Under the pieces are notes generated by a model that saw only the letters and a list, made by a program, of their open reading frames with translations, was not told the DNA's origin and did no database searches. Position numbers and translations under genes: made by a program. A stretch of 36,514 bases of DNA. Origin: a virus. Positions 5,739-12,459 of the stretch are shown here, in pieces. The first letter of the stretch is position 1, and every line of letters starts with the position of its first letter. The stretch covers positions 1-36,514 of IMG/VR virus record IMGVR_UViG_3300033064_002024; one strand, 5' to 3'.

Positions 5739-5903
5739 ATGTCAGACGTACCAGAACCAGAAAAAAGCACTGAAATCAACGAGCAGACCGGCCGATGCCG
5801 GGGCTGTGGGTTCCGAGTCCATGGTAAGAACCACGCCGAGGGATGGCACCATCGAGTAGGTGTTGACGGGCGAACAGGGCCTCCGGCCCAGAGGTACCGA
5901 TGA
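5739..5903 (+). CDS. Small zinc-finger-like protein (54 aa)
   Basis: GGAGG precedes the start at 5739. The protein is short: [10 protein letters not shown], then [20 protein letters not shown] and an arginine-containing tail. C-x2-C followed by histidines (H at +8, +12 and +17) would suit one zinc ion. The stop overlaps the next ATG as ATGA. The metal site resembles the single knuckles in neighbouring genes, suggesting a related role. Function unknown. Confidence 0.6.
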   Translation: MSDVPEPEKSTEINEQTGRCRGCGFRVHGKNHAEGWHHRVGVDGRTGPPAQRYR

Positions 5904-6091
5904 GCGGCGTGTTGACCAACTTCGAGGCAGTGATGATCGCCGAAGGGTCGTTTACTGCGGTCTCCGAGGCCGAGCGGATCGCGGCCTGGCAACACCTGAT
6001 CGACACGGGCTTGGCCTGGACATTACAGGGACATTTTGGTCGAACAGCCCATCGGTTGATCGAGAGAGGAGTGTGTCGCCGTGCAAGCTAA
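5900..6091 (+). CDS. Small conserved phage protein, DUF7417-like (63 aa)
   Basis: GAGG lies just before the start at 5900. The sequence has the features of a small protein that recurs in many phages: [14 protein letters not shown] at the N-terminus, then [20 protein letters not shown] and a closing RLIERG. I associate this pattern with DUF7417-type proteins, from memory and without a search. No biochemical function is known to me. The fold is likely three helices. It overlaps both neighbours. Confidence 0.65.
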   Translation: MSGVLTNFEAVMIAEGSFTAVSEAERIAAWQHLIDTGLAWTLQGHFGRTAHRLIERGVCRRAS

Positions 6092-6257
6092 CGTAAAATG
6101 CAGACAATGCGGATGGACTGGCTGGTATCAGGTTCGGACACGACGCTCCGATCAGCGTCCAGGTCAGAAACAGAAGCGTCCGGCGGTCACCGGGGTACCC
6201 TGTCCTGGGTGCGGGGAGCATACCCTGCGGAGGGTCAAGAAGGTGGTAGTGGGATGA
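6081..6257 (+). CDS. Zinc-ribbon protein with GTG start (58 aa)
   Basis: This frame starts at GTG 6081 after GAGAGGAG and overlaps the previous gene by 11 nt. It contains two typical knuckles, [11 protein letters not shown] near residues 6-16 and [13 protein letters not shown] near 40-52, making a complete four-cysteine zinc ribbon. The region also has a longer frame continuous with the HNH gene, but the ribbon motif, the binding site and the ATGA overlap with the next gene support the call made here. Confidence 0.65.
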   Translation: MQANVKCRQCGWTGWYQVRTRRSDQRPGQKQKRPAVTGVPCPGCGEHTLRRVKKVVVG

Positions 6258-6856
6258 AAACGAAAGTCTGTTGTAAATGTCATACCGCGAAGCCGACTAC
6301 TGAGTTTTATCGCAGTGCTGCGGCGAAGGATTCTTTACAGTCTCAGTGCAAGTCTTGTATGATTGCGTATCAAACTGCATATCGCCGGGACAGTGGCAGC
6401 CGGGTTGCCCGTCGTGATCCCTATGAATGTCACGACCCCGTTATCTTGCGGGATGGAACGGGTAGGATAGTGAAAACCTGTCTGTGTTGTCATGTCACGA
6501 AGCGGAGTATTGAGTTCAATCGCGACGACTCGACGGAAGACTTGCTACAGTCCTGGTGCAAGTCCTGTGCGACTGTATCCCTACGGAGTCATACGCTCTG
6601 GACCAAATATGGACTGTCCCCGGCCGACTACGCCGAAATGGTTCTGGCCCAGGACGGTAAGTGTGCGATATGCGGACTGCCCGAGACTGCGGTACGTCGG
6701 GGTAAGCTCAAGGCTCTGGCTGTTGACCATGACTATGAGACGGGAAAAGTTCGGGGCCTACTCTGTCAGAAATGTAACGTCATGCTTGGTATGGCATGTG
6801 ATGATCCCATCCGCCTCAGAGCCGCCGCGAAGTATTTGCAAAAAAATCTGAAATAA
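6254..6856 (+). CDS. HNH endonuclease, recombination endonuclease VII type (200 aa)
   Basis: The start at 6254 overlaps the previous stop and has AAGGTGG upstream. The C-terminal third is a clear Endo VII-type beta-beta-alpha-metal module: CAIC (137-140), VDHD (157-160), then GLLCQKCN (168-175) with the catalytic asparagine. The N-terminus holds two similar zinc-knuckle modules, CCKCHTAKPTTEFYR (6-20) with CKSC and CLCCHVTKRSIEFNR (76-90) with CKSC, probably a duplication for DNA recognition. It cleaves DNA and may be a free-standing homing enzyme or a resolvase. A second copy lies at 35677-36183, nearly identical over part of the active site. The true start could be earlier. Confidence 0.88.
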   Translation: MKTKVCCKCHTAKPTTEFYRSAAAKDSLQSQCKSCMIAYQTAYRRDSGSRVARRDPYECHDPVILRDGTGRIVKTCLCCHVTKRSIEFNRDDSTEDLLQSWCKSCATVSLRSHTLWTKYGLSPADYAEMVLAQDGKCAICGLPETAVRRGKLKALAVDHDYETGKVRGLLCQKCNVMLGMACDDPIRLRAAAKYLQKNLK

Positions 6857-6858
6857 AT

Positions 6859-6887
6859 TTGCCTCGGGGCCATCCGTGGCGTATACT
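6859..6887 (+). promoter_or_regulatory. Sigma70-type promoter before the structured leader
   Basis: TTGCCT (6859-6864), a 17-nt spacer, and TATACT (6882-6887), starting right after the HNH stop. The initiation site would be near 6894, leaving about 310 nt of untranslated leader before the next gene. Confidence 0.7.
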
Positions 6888-6893
6888 TCCACT

Positions 6894-7202
6894 GTAGGCC
6901 GCAACGCGGAATCGAAAAACGCGGATCGCCGCGAATGGAAAGTGGGTTCGCCTCCCTGTTCCGGTCGGTGTAGTAGGCCGTAGTGTCGAACACAGCCGGA
7001 GCAGTAAGCAAGGTTCTTTGACAAGTGAGTGAGTGAGGGTCCGATACGCTTCGGCCATCCGAGTTCTAGGGACGGTGTAAGTGCAGACCGGTGTGAGTTT
7101 ACCTTTAGTCGGACCCTCACAGGTGACGCACCCCCGGCCGGGGACCGACGACTGCTTATAGGCCGTCGGCCCCGGCACCGGGGCCTACCATGGAGGCAAA
7201 CA
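6894..7202 (+). ncRNA. Highly structured untranslated leader or small RNA
   Basis: About 310 nt carry no convincing reading frame but several strong hairpins: 6920-6933 (CGCGG/CCGCG), 6956-7004 (9 bp, CTGTTCCGG/CCGGAGCAG), 7033-7120 (12 bp, GTGAGGGTCCGA/TCGGACCCTCAC), a 12-nt palindrome at 7132-7143, 7145-7169 (CCGACG/CGTCGG) and 7168-7185 (8 bp, GGCCCCGG/CCGGGGCC). The last three overlap or compete. The upstream promoter and the coding gene at 7203 suggest a 5' regulatory RNA or a processed small RNA. No known riboswitch consensus was recognised. Confidence 0.5.
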
Positions 7203-7865
7203 ATGAATAACGAACCTGATCGTGGATTCAGACGGATTAAGACCCGGCTGGAGCACTGGCTGGGGCTGGCCAATGCCGGTCAGATCGCCAAAGGGAAAAC
7301 GTGGTACACCGATGCCCGTGCCTTCGCTATGGAGTTGGGGTATACGTACTGTATCCCCTTTACCAAGGTGGTCGGGGTCATCGCTGCTTTGAGTCCTGCT
7401 GTCCGGTGGGACGCCAACAAGCAACAGGCCGAGAATCTGTGCCGGGCATTCAGTGATGGTGGTCCCCTCGAAGCGGTAGTGCTCACCACCTATGGGAAAC
7501 AGGCAAAGAAAGCAATGGACATACTGAGTGCCCAGCCCGTTGACATAAGACAGAAACTCGGTGAACGGGCGTTCAAGACCCGGGCTTTCTTCGATAATAT
7601 TTGTCACACGCAGTTCGGCAGTGAAGTAACAGTCGATCAGCATATCATAGCCGCCGCTGGGTTCACCGACTTTTGGGTGCAGGGTGCCCGATGGTGCTAT
7701 AAACTGATCGAGAGCGTGATCCAGAAGATCGCCGAGGAGCACAGGATGGTGCCCTGCCAGGTCCAGGCGATCATCTGGCTGACGTACAAAGACCTGACCG
7801 ATAGTAAGAATCGAGCTGAGCGGGCTGCGGAACGTCGGGCAACCGATGCGGAGCTACCTTTTTGA
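7203..7865 (+). CDS. Conserved phage protein, DUF7178-like, possible helix-hairpin-helix DNA-repair fold (220 aa)
   Basis: The start at 7203 is chosen for GGAGG 6 nt upstream; the open frame continues upstream through the structured leader, which is unlikely to be coding. Characteristic segments are FTKVVGVIAALSPAVRWDAN (53-72), FKTRAFFDNI (124-133) and VTVDQHI (142-148). I recall this combination, GVIAALSP with W and VTVDxH, in a widespread phage family (DUF7178), and it resembles the core of helix-hairpin-helix DNA glycosylases. A role in base excision or DNA end handling is inferred only. The C-terminus is a charged helix. Confidence 0.65.
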   Translation: MNNEPDRGFRRIKTRLEHWLGLANAGQIAKGKTWYTDARAFAMELGYTYCIPFTKVVGVIAALSPAVRWDANKQQAENLCRAFSDGGPLEAVVLTTYGKQAKKAMDILSAQPVDIRQKLGERAFKTRAFFDNICHTQFGSEVTVDQHIIAAAGFTDFWVQGARWCYKLIESVIQKIAEEHRMVPCQVQAIIWLTYKDLTDSKNRAERAAERRATDAELPF

Positions 7866-7877
7866 CGGAGGCGTAAC

Positions 7878-8054
7878 ATGGCAAAACGTACCGTACAGTA
7901 CAGAACTCGGCTCACTGTTACCGGTGAAAGGGTTCAGATTTTGTCCACGAACATTTGGATAGCCGGTAAGGGGTGGGTTGAGGTTCACCCACACGGTCTT
8001 GCTAGGATCCTGACCAAGACAGAGGATGTCTCTGTCATTGGGGCCGATACATGA
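7878..8054 (+). CDS. Small hypothetical protein (58 aa)
   Basis: CGGAGG precedes the start at 7878. The protein begins MAKRTVQYRTRLTVTGERVQ and has alternating strands (ILSTNIWIAGKGWVEVHPHG), suggesting a small beta barrel or sheet. It is basic at the N-terminus and has no cysteines. Its stop overlaps the next ATG as ATGA. Function not recognised. Confidence 0.6.
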   Translation: MAKRTVQYRTRLTVTGERVQILSTNIWIAGKGWVEVHPHGLARILTKTEDVSVIGADT

Positions 8055-8125
8055 AAGAGTTCCTGATAGCAACAGGTGTGTTCGTAGTGATATACCTGTT
8101 CGTCCGACTGGTGGTTGGAGACTAA
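8051..8125 (+). CDS. Single-span membrane microprotein (24 aa)
   Basis: The start overlaps the preceding stop (ATGA). The peptide MKEFLIATGVFVVIYLFVRL plus VVGD is almost entirely one hydrophobic helix with charged ends. It has no good binding site of its own, so translation would depend on coupling. It is one of several tiny membrane peptides in this genome (also 12358 and 12653). It may act in the host membrane, or it may be spurious; the composition favours a real product. Confidence 0.45.
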   Translation: MKEFLIATGVFVVIYLFVRLVVGD

Positions 8126-8137
8126 CGGAGGCGTGAC

Positions 8138-8350
8138 ATGACAGCATCGACATCGAAACTCGCACGATTTCCCGGTGTGTGGGGCCTGTTGATCGCGGTA
8201 ACCGGCGACCGTATCGTGGAGATTTGGGGAAAGCTCACACGCACGGGTAATGGTGTTGACATCCGGCATGTGAACGGACAGGGCAAGGTCAAGACAGAAT
8301 CATGTCGGCAACGGAACATTATCTCCTGGCAGCCGCACCCGAGCAGGTAA
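8138..8350 (+). CDS. Small hypothetical protein (70 aa)
   Basis: CGGAGG precedes the start at 8138. The protein begins MTASTSKLARFPGVWGLLIA and continues VTGDRIVEIWGKLTRTG, with a basic, glutamine-containing C-terminus. A short hydrophobic stretch at residues 10-20 is too short and interrupted for a firm membrane call. The fold is probably strand-rich. It lies 12 nt after the previous gene and 1 nt before the next. Family unknown. Confidence 0.55.
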   Translation: MTASTSKLARFPGVWGLLIAVTGDRIVEIWGKLTRTGNGVDIRHVNGQGKVKTESCRQRNIISWQPHPSR

Positions 8351-8351
8351 C

Positions 8352-8549
8352 ATGGCCTCGGGAAGACCCGGATTAAATCCGACACACGGAGGCTGGCCGA
8401 CCTTTCTCAGGGAAGGCGAGCGAGACGTGTACTTCGGTAAGGCAATCTGCCAAGGATATCGAATCCGCAAGATCGAGATTGGTATTGACCCGGTGGTCTT
8501 CAGTGTCACGGACATTGATGAGAGACGAGGGGCTGTTGCGGTGGACTAA
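8352..8549 (+). CDS. Small hypothetical protein (65 aa)
   Basis: The start at 8352 follows the previous stop by 1 nt with AGGT as a weak binding site. The sequence (MASGRPGLNPTHGGWPTFLR then RDVYFGKAICQGYRIRKIEI) suggests a small beta-rich soluble protein. The stop overlaps the next start as TAATG, supporting translation of both. No motif recognised. Confidence 0.55.
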   Translation: MASGRPGLNPTHGGWPTFLREGERDVYFGKAICQGYRIRKIEIGIDPVVFSVTDIDERRGAVAVD

Positions 8550-8749
8550 TGGAAACGGTACGACAAGGTATAATTCGTGTGGTACTTTGGCAGGCGATTA
8601 ACCTGCTTGTGAACATCGCCATCGTTTACCTGTTTGTCCGACAACCTTCTGTCGTAGGTTCAATAGTATTAACCAACCTCGGAGTCAAAGTTGTCTTGCA
8701 GTACGGATATGGACGACTTTTCCAGAAATTTTCATGGAAAACCCCTTGA
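8549..8749 (+). CDS. Small membrane protein, DUF2061-like (66 aa)
   Basis: Two hydrophobic helices (about residues 8-28, VVLWQAINLLVNIAIVYLFV region, and 34-52) are separated by a short loop, with a C-terminal YGYGRLFQKFSW tail. The layout ETxRQ, a W and helix 1, then VLTNLGVKVVLQYGYGRLF resembles DUF2061, a two-helix inner-membrane family whose members usually have ExxxKxxLYYxHE in the second helix. The match is by eye and imperfect. The start overlaps the previous stop as TAATG. The end of the gene overlaps the -35 box of the next promoter by 4 nt. Confidence 0.6.
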   Translation: METVRQGIIRVVLWQAINLLVNIAIVYLFVRQPSVVGSIVLTNLGVKVVLQYGYGRLFQKFSWKTP

Positions 8750-8774
8750 CAAAATGCCGAGTTGGCGGTATAAT
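8746..8774 (+). promoter_or_regulatory. Consensus sigma70 promoter
   Basis: TTGACA (8746-8751), exactly 17 nt, TATAAT (8769-8774): perfect consensus boxes and spacing. It should be the strongest host-type promoter in the window. Initiation near 8781 would give a leader of about 47 nt for the gene at 8828 and feed the replication genes downstream. Confidence 0.95.
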
Positions 8775-8827
8775 TGTTAGGGTCAGTAAACCGGCACGAA
8801 ACTTTGCACCTGCGTAAGGAGAACAAG

Positions 8828-9352
8828 GTGCCACGAGGATTTAAGCAATGTACCAAATGCAAGGCGTTTGTCGGGCCGAGAAAGAAAGTGTGCGATTGCG
8901 GCCACGCCTTCGCGTTCAAGAGCGATGCGGTCGCCGCCCCTGCTGCCCCCGCCTCGGGGTTTGATCGGGTCGTCAACGGTGTTCAGATCCACCGCCCGCC
9001 CCCGGCACCGAGGACACTGGCCGAGATAGAAGCGAAACATGGGGATAAGAAGGGGCACGGGGAAGATGGTGGTATCGTCCTACCGGATAAGCCACAAAAA
9101 AGAGCACCGAAGAAGAAAGGGGCACCACCCAAGGTCAAAGACGGTCTTGCAAACCTGTCCGAACCGCCGGTCTCCATTGTTGGGGTAACGGATCGAAAAG
9201 CACTGGCCTCATTCATCAAACAACTGAAAGCCTGCTCTGCGCACTCGGACTATCACGGGGGATGCTACTCAGCATTCTTACACCATCGCAACGGTACCCT
9301 CCGGGTCGAGATCATGTTGACCCACGCCCCCAAGACTCCCAAGAAGAAGTAG
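8828..9352 (+). CDS. Zinc-ribbon protein with GTG start (174 aa)
   Basis: GTG at 8828 has AAGGAG 6 nt upstream and lies about 47 nt from the predicted transcription start. Residues 1-28 form a zinc ribbon: FKQCTKCKAFVGPRKKVC then DCGHAF. A proline/alanine/lysine-rich linker (about 35-105, including KRAPKKKGAPP) leads to a C-terminal domain with ASFIKQLKACSAHSDYHGG and strands. The ribbon type (CxKCKAxVGxRxxxCxCGHAF) is one I have seen in environmental phages without an assigned function. It may be a DNA- or RNAP-binding early protein, judged from the promoter and position only. Confidence 0.68.
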   Translation: MPRGFKQCTKCKAFVGPRKKVCDCGHAFAFKSDAVAAPAAPASGFDRVVNGVQIHRPPPAPRTLAEIEAKHGDKKGHGEDGGIVLPDKPQKRAPKKKGAPPKVKDGLANLSEPPVSIVGVTDRKALASFIKQLKACSAHSDYHGGCYSAFLHHRNGTLRVEIMLTHAPKTPKKK

Positions 9353-9362
9353 GAGACCGGCG

Positions 9363-9551
9363 ATGAAGCAGTGCAAGTGTGACCAGTGTGAAGTAACATA
9401 CAGCCCCCAGATTCATGGTTGCGGTACCCTCCAGGTCGAGGTCAATGACTCGAATCACCGGTCGTGGGCCAGTCCGTTTGAAGTGGATTTGTGTCCGAAG
9501 TGCATGAAGAAGATGGACAGACTCGTAACGGAAGCATTGAGAACAAAGTAA
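9363..9551 (+). CDS. Small zinc-ribbon protein (62 aa)
   Basis: TAGGAG precedes the start at 9363. CKCDQCEVTY at the N-terminus and LCPKCMKKMDRL near residue 43 give two cysteine pairs that would hold one zinc, and a C-terminal helix follows. It lies 10 nt after the preceding zinc-ribbon gene. Function unknown; transcription factor or adaptor roles are typical of such ribbons. Confidence 0.65.
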   Translation: MKQCKCDQCEVTYSPQIHGCGTLQVEVNDSNHRSWASPFEVDLCPKCMKKMDRLVTEALRTK

Positions 9552-9583
9552 CACTAACCTCTTACCCTTGCAAGGAGAGAACA

Positions 9584-9772
9584 ATGGGTCGCCCGAAACT
9601 GGAATTGAACAAGAAGACAGTCCGAACCATCGTGAGTGGTTACAATCGGAAGCGTCGTCCCCTCGGTCTGGCTGCACTGGCCGAGAAGGTCGGCGTCTCC
9701 ATCCCCGTCGTCCGCCGTATCCTCGTTGACGAGGGCGTGACGGTGCGTGGTCGCGGTCGCCCGGTGAAGTAA
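9584..9772 (+). CDS. Small helix-turn-helix DNA-binding protein (62 aa)
   Basis: AAGGAG lies 6-7 nt before the start at 9584. The protein is basic and begins MGRPKLELNKKTVRTIVSGY. Residues about 26-50 (LGLAALAEKVGVSIPVVRR) have the spacing of a helix-turn-helix, with AEKVGVS as the turn and PVVRRILVDEG as the recognition helix. The tail GRGRPVK is AT-hook-like, and the N-terminal GRPK is similar. It is probably a transcription regulator of this operon or of the divergent region. It is unusually short for a repressor. Confidence 0.7.
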   Translation: MGRPKLELNKKTVRTIVSGYNRKRRPLGLAALAEKVGVSIPVVRRILVDEGVTVRGRGRPVK

Positions 9773-9780
9773 GATCGGGT

Positions 9781-9838
9781 ACCCCTGTAGCTCAGTTGGT
9801 AGAGCGTCCAGTCGCGGGTTCGAGTCCCGTCGGGGGTA
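9781..9838 (+). other. tRNA-like element lacking the anticodon arm
   Basis: All parts except the anticodon arm match a canonical tRNA: acceptor ACCCCTG (9781-9787) pairing with CGGGGGT (9831-9837); D-arm GCTCAGTTGGTAGAGC (9790-9805); T-arm GCGGG TTCGAGT CCCGT (9814-9830); discriminator A9838. Between D-arm and T-arm there are only 8 nt (9806-9813) where about 22-23 are normal, so the anticodon stem-loop is missing. CCA is not encoded. It cannot decode. It sits between two genes of one operon. It could be a tRNA fossil, an attachment-site remnant or a functional tRNA mimic. Confidence 0.75.
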
Positions 9839-9859
9839 GTAAGGAAAGGTGTTATTATT

Positions 9860-10015
9860 ATGGCTGAACAACGGGCCGAGCGGACGAAGGCTCACACCTG
9901 TAAGGCTTGTGGCCGTGAGTTCACTACCGATGAGGACGAGTTCAATCCGATCTGCGAGATGTTCTGTCCGATCTGTCTCGCTCCGTCCTCTTATCTCCTA
10001 GACCCAGAGGAATAG
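9860..10015 (+). CDS. Small zinc-ribbon protein (51 aa)
   Basis: AAGGAAAGG is about 9 nt upstream of the start at 9860. Two knuckles, TCKACGREFTTDEDEF and FCPICLAPSS, are typical of a four-cysteine ribbon. The gene begins 22 nt after the tRNA-like element and ends 1 nt before the next start. Function unknown. Confidence 0.65.
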   Translation: MAEQRAERTKAHTCKACGREFTTDEDEFNPICEMFCPICLAPSSYLLDPEE

Positions 10016-10016
10016 A

Positions 10017-10442
10017 ATGTCGAAGAAGAAAAGAGCCCCAAGAGTCCCGTCTAAGAGAGAGTTGAACGAGAAACTTCGGAATCGTCTGAAGGATGTTCTC
10101 TGTTCCCTCCGGCACCGCTTCAGGGGTCAGCCTGTGGTGCAGAGTATCGACCGCATCATGCCTCTCCTGGTATTCAACCGAACACTGTCTCGGGACTCGC
10201 TTATCAATCTGTTCATCTCACGCCCGGCCAGAGCCCCAGAGGATTTTCAGGCGGTGCTGATCCGGGAGATCGAGACCGTGACATTGGCCTACTGGTCATT
10301 TATCCAGAGAGAGAAACAGGCTGGGTATAAAGAAACCTTTGCCTGGATCATCTCTCTGGAACACGTCGCCAGGGACGGGTTCGACGCCTACCGTCTGGAC
10401 GAAGATCGCAATACCGGATTCGTATTAGTTCGGAAGGAATAG
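10017..10442 (+). CDS. Hypothetical protein preceding DNA polymerase (141 aa)
   Basis: AGAGGAA precedes the start at 10017. The N-terminus is strongly basic (MSKKKRAPRVPSKRELNEKL), followed by predicted helices (RLKDVLCSLRHRF, SIDRIMPLLVF, EDFQAVLIREIE). No cysteine pairs or catalytic motif are visible. Only 2 nt separate it from the DNA polymerase gene, so co-translation is likely, and a role in replication is a reasonable but unproved inference. Confidence 0.6.
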   Translation: MSKKKRAPRVPSKRELNEKLRNRLKDVLCSLRHRFRGQPVVQSIDRIMPLLVFNRTLSRDSLINLFISRPARAPEDFQAVLIREIETVTLAYWSFIQREKQAGYKETFAWIISLEHVARDGFDAYRLDEDRNTGFVLVRKE

Positions 10443-10444
10443 AC

Positions 10445-12361
10445 ATGTCGTTCGCGGCCATCCAAGAAATCCTCCGAGCTTGTGGCTATCCGTACAAGCA
10501 CGTCGTCACACTCGACGCCGAGTGTTACTTCGATTCAGATTATACTCTGAGCAAGATGTCCACGTATGAGTATCTGGCTGATCCCCGCTTTGAGATCCAT
10601 GGCTGGGCCGTCAAGCATAATGACGATAAGCCCAATTTCGTGCTCGAATTGCCAAAGCCCGTTTGGAAGAATACGACAGTGGTGCTGTTCAATGCCCCGT
10701 TCGATGCCCTTATTCTCGCGAGATACCATAAGATACACCCTCCGTTCGTCGTGGATGTCCTCGACCTCGCCCGGCACATCGAGCCCCGCTGGCCGAACAA
10801 ACTCGCGGCTCTGTGCAAGCGGCACGGCCTTACAGATAAGGGAGACACCAAGCAGTTCAAGGGACTGCATCGTGTGGGCAGCACCGGTCAGCAGTGGGTA
10901 GACCTGGTCAACTACGCCTGCAACGACGTGGAGCAGACCTTCCAGCTTCTCCTGCGATTGTTGCCGAAACTCTCGAACCCGGCGTTTGAGCTAAAGGTGG
11001 CAAAGTACACCCGCAACCTGTTCATATACCCGACTCTCGATTTCAATGAGAAGCGGGCGATACAACTGGAACAGAAAATGCTTGAGGAGGTAGGCCGAAC
11101 AGTCGCGGGCATTGACGCCACCGAGAAGGAGATTCGGGGTAACTTATCGTTCGAGAGATTGTTGCGTGAAGCCCTCGGTGATGAGGAACCCCCCATGAAG
11201 CAAGGAAAGCTAGGCCCGATACTCGCCATTGCGAAGACGGACGAGGGGTACAAGCACCTGCTGAACCACACAAATGTTCGTGCTCGACGGCTGATGGAAG
11301 CCCGTGTTGCTACTAAGTCCTGGCCCATTCACATCAAAAGGGTCCAGAAGATGAGGGCAATGTACAGGGCGGCGGGTAATCTCTTCCCTGTTCCGTTGCT
11401 TTTTTGTGGGGCACACACGGGCCGCTGGTCAGGTGGGGGCGGCGTGAACCTTCAGAACCTTGCGGCCCGAAGTCACCCTTTGGTCAATTCGATACGGAAC
11501 TTAATCAGGGCACCGGCTGGGTACACCCTCATCATCGAGGACTTCGCTCAGATCGAAGCCCGTGTCCTGGCGTGGATCGCTGGACAGGACGACCTTGTTC
11601 AACAGTTCGCATCCGGGACACAGATTTACTGTGATTTCGCCAGTGAGTTCATCGGTCACTTCATTCGGAAGCCGAAGAAAACTGACAGCAAGACGGTCGC
11701 TAAATGGCACGGTACCTACCGCCAAATGGGAAAAATCGGAATTCTCGGTGCGGGATACGGGCTAGGTTGGGAGAAGTGTATGACGTATGCGAAGAATACA
11801 TACGGCGTGGTACTCTCCGAGGCCCAGGCCCGCAGGTTGATAAAGCTCTATCGCAAACGCAACCAGATGATCGTGCTTTTCTGGGGGGATGTCGAGCGGG
11901 CCTTCCGCCTTGCGTTACAGACCGGTCAGACATACGAGCTTCCCCGTGGTCTCCGGTTCTTTCGGGACGGAAACACTGTTGTAATACAGTTACCGAGTAC
12001 CCGTTGTCTTCGGTACGCGGACGTAGGGGTGGACGGGACTACCCGTAGACCTTCTCTTTGGATGCCGGACCCAAGGGCTCCCCAGAAAGTGATACATATG
12101 TGGGGTGGGTACCTCACAGAGAACATCGTACAAGCGTCGAGCCGGGACATCCTGGCTGAAGCCGTGTTGAAAATCGAGGAACAACTAGGGGTACGCATCC
12201 CCCTCATGGTCCACGATGATATGTCAACCCTCGCTCTGGTGGCAGAGGCCGAGGAACTGCGAGACAAGATCGAGGCCATCGCACGGGTGTCGCCGACCTG
12301 GGCACCGGGCCTGCCCGTTGACATCGAGGGCAAGATATCGAAGGAGTACATAAAGATATGA
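10445..12361 (+). CDS. Family A DNA polymerase with 3'-5' exonuclease domain (638 aa)
   Basis: AAGGAAT precedes the start at 10445. The exonuclease part has Exo I (LDAE, 23-26), Exo II (LFNAPFDAL, 81-89) and Exo III (YACND, 157-161). The polymerase part has GAHTGRW (322-328), motif A IIEDFAQIEARVL (363-375, Asp366), motif B RQMGKIGILGAGYG (426-439, Lys430, Tyr438) and motif C MVHDDM (588-593, Asp591). There is no 5' nuclease domain, as usual for phage enzymes. The residue equivalent to E. coli Pol I Phe762 is Leu434, and motif C reads HDD instead of the usual HDE. It synthesises and proofreads phage DNA with the primase-helicase at 16899. The stop overlaps the next gene. Confidence 0.96.
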   Translation: MSFAAIQEILRACGYPYKHVVTLDAECYFDSDYTLSKMSTYEYLADPRFEIHGWAVKHNDDKPNFVLELPKPVWKNTTVVLFNAPFDALILARYHKIHPPFVVDVLDLARHIEPRWPNKLAALCKRHGLTDKGDTKQFKGLHRVGSTGQQWVDLVNYACNDVEQTFQLLLRLLPKLSNPAFELKVAKYTRNLFIYPTLDFNEKRAIQLEQKMLEEVGRTVAGIDATEKEIRGNLSFERLLREALGDEEPPMKQGKLGPILAIAKTDEGYKHLLNHTNVRARRLMEARVATKSWPIHIKRVQKMRAMYRAAGNLFPVPLLFCGAHTGRWSGGGGVNLQNLAARSHPLVNSIRNLIRAPAGYTLIIEDFAQIEARVLAWIAGQDDLVQQFASGTQIYCDFASEFIGHFIRKPKKTDSKTVAKWHGTYRQMGKIGILGAGYGLGWEKCMTYAKNTYGVVLSEAQARRLIKLYRKRNQMIVLFWGDVERAFRLALQTGQTYELPRGLRFFRDGNTVVIQLPSTRCLRYADVGVDGTTRRPSLWMPDPRAPQKVIHMWGGYLTENIVQASSRDILAEAVLKIEEQLGVRIPLMVHDDMSTLALVAEAEELRDKIEAIARVSPTWAPGLPVDIEGKISKEYIKI

Positions 12362-12459
12362 GAAGATACTACAACAACATCCCAAATTGGGTAGTCTACA
12401 TTCCCATTGGACTCGGGATGCTCGCCCTAGCCGCCGGGGTATGCGAGCTTTTCCGGTGA
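12358..12459 (+). CDS. Single-span membrane peptide (33 aa)
   Basis: ATG 12358 overlaps the polymerase stop as ATGA, so it would be translated by coupling. The peptide has a polar start (MRRYYNNIPNW) and one hydrophobic helix (VVYIPIGLGMLALAAGV) ending CELFR. It overlaps the next gene by 19 nt. Function unknown; it is one of the tiny membrane peptides interspersed among the replication genes. Confidence 0.5.
   Translation: MRRYYNNIPNWVVYIPIGLGMLALAAGVCELFR

Noticed and set aside
7018-7023. TTGACA inside the structured leader as a promoter
   Set aside because: No acceptable -10 box lies at 16-18 nt; the position fits the leader.
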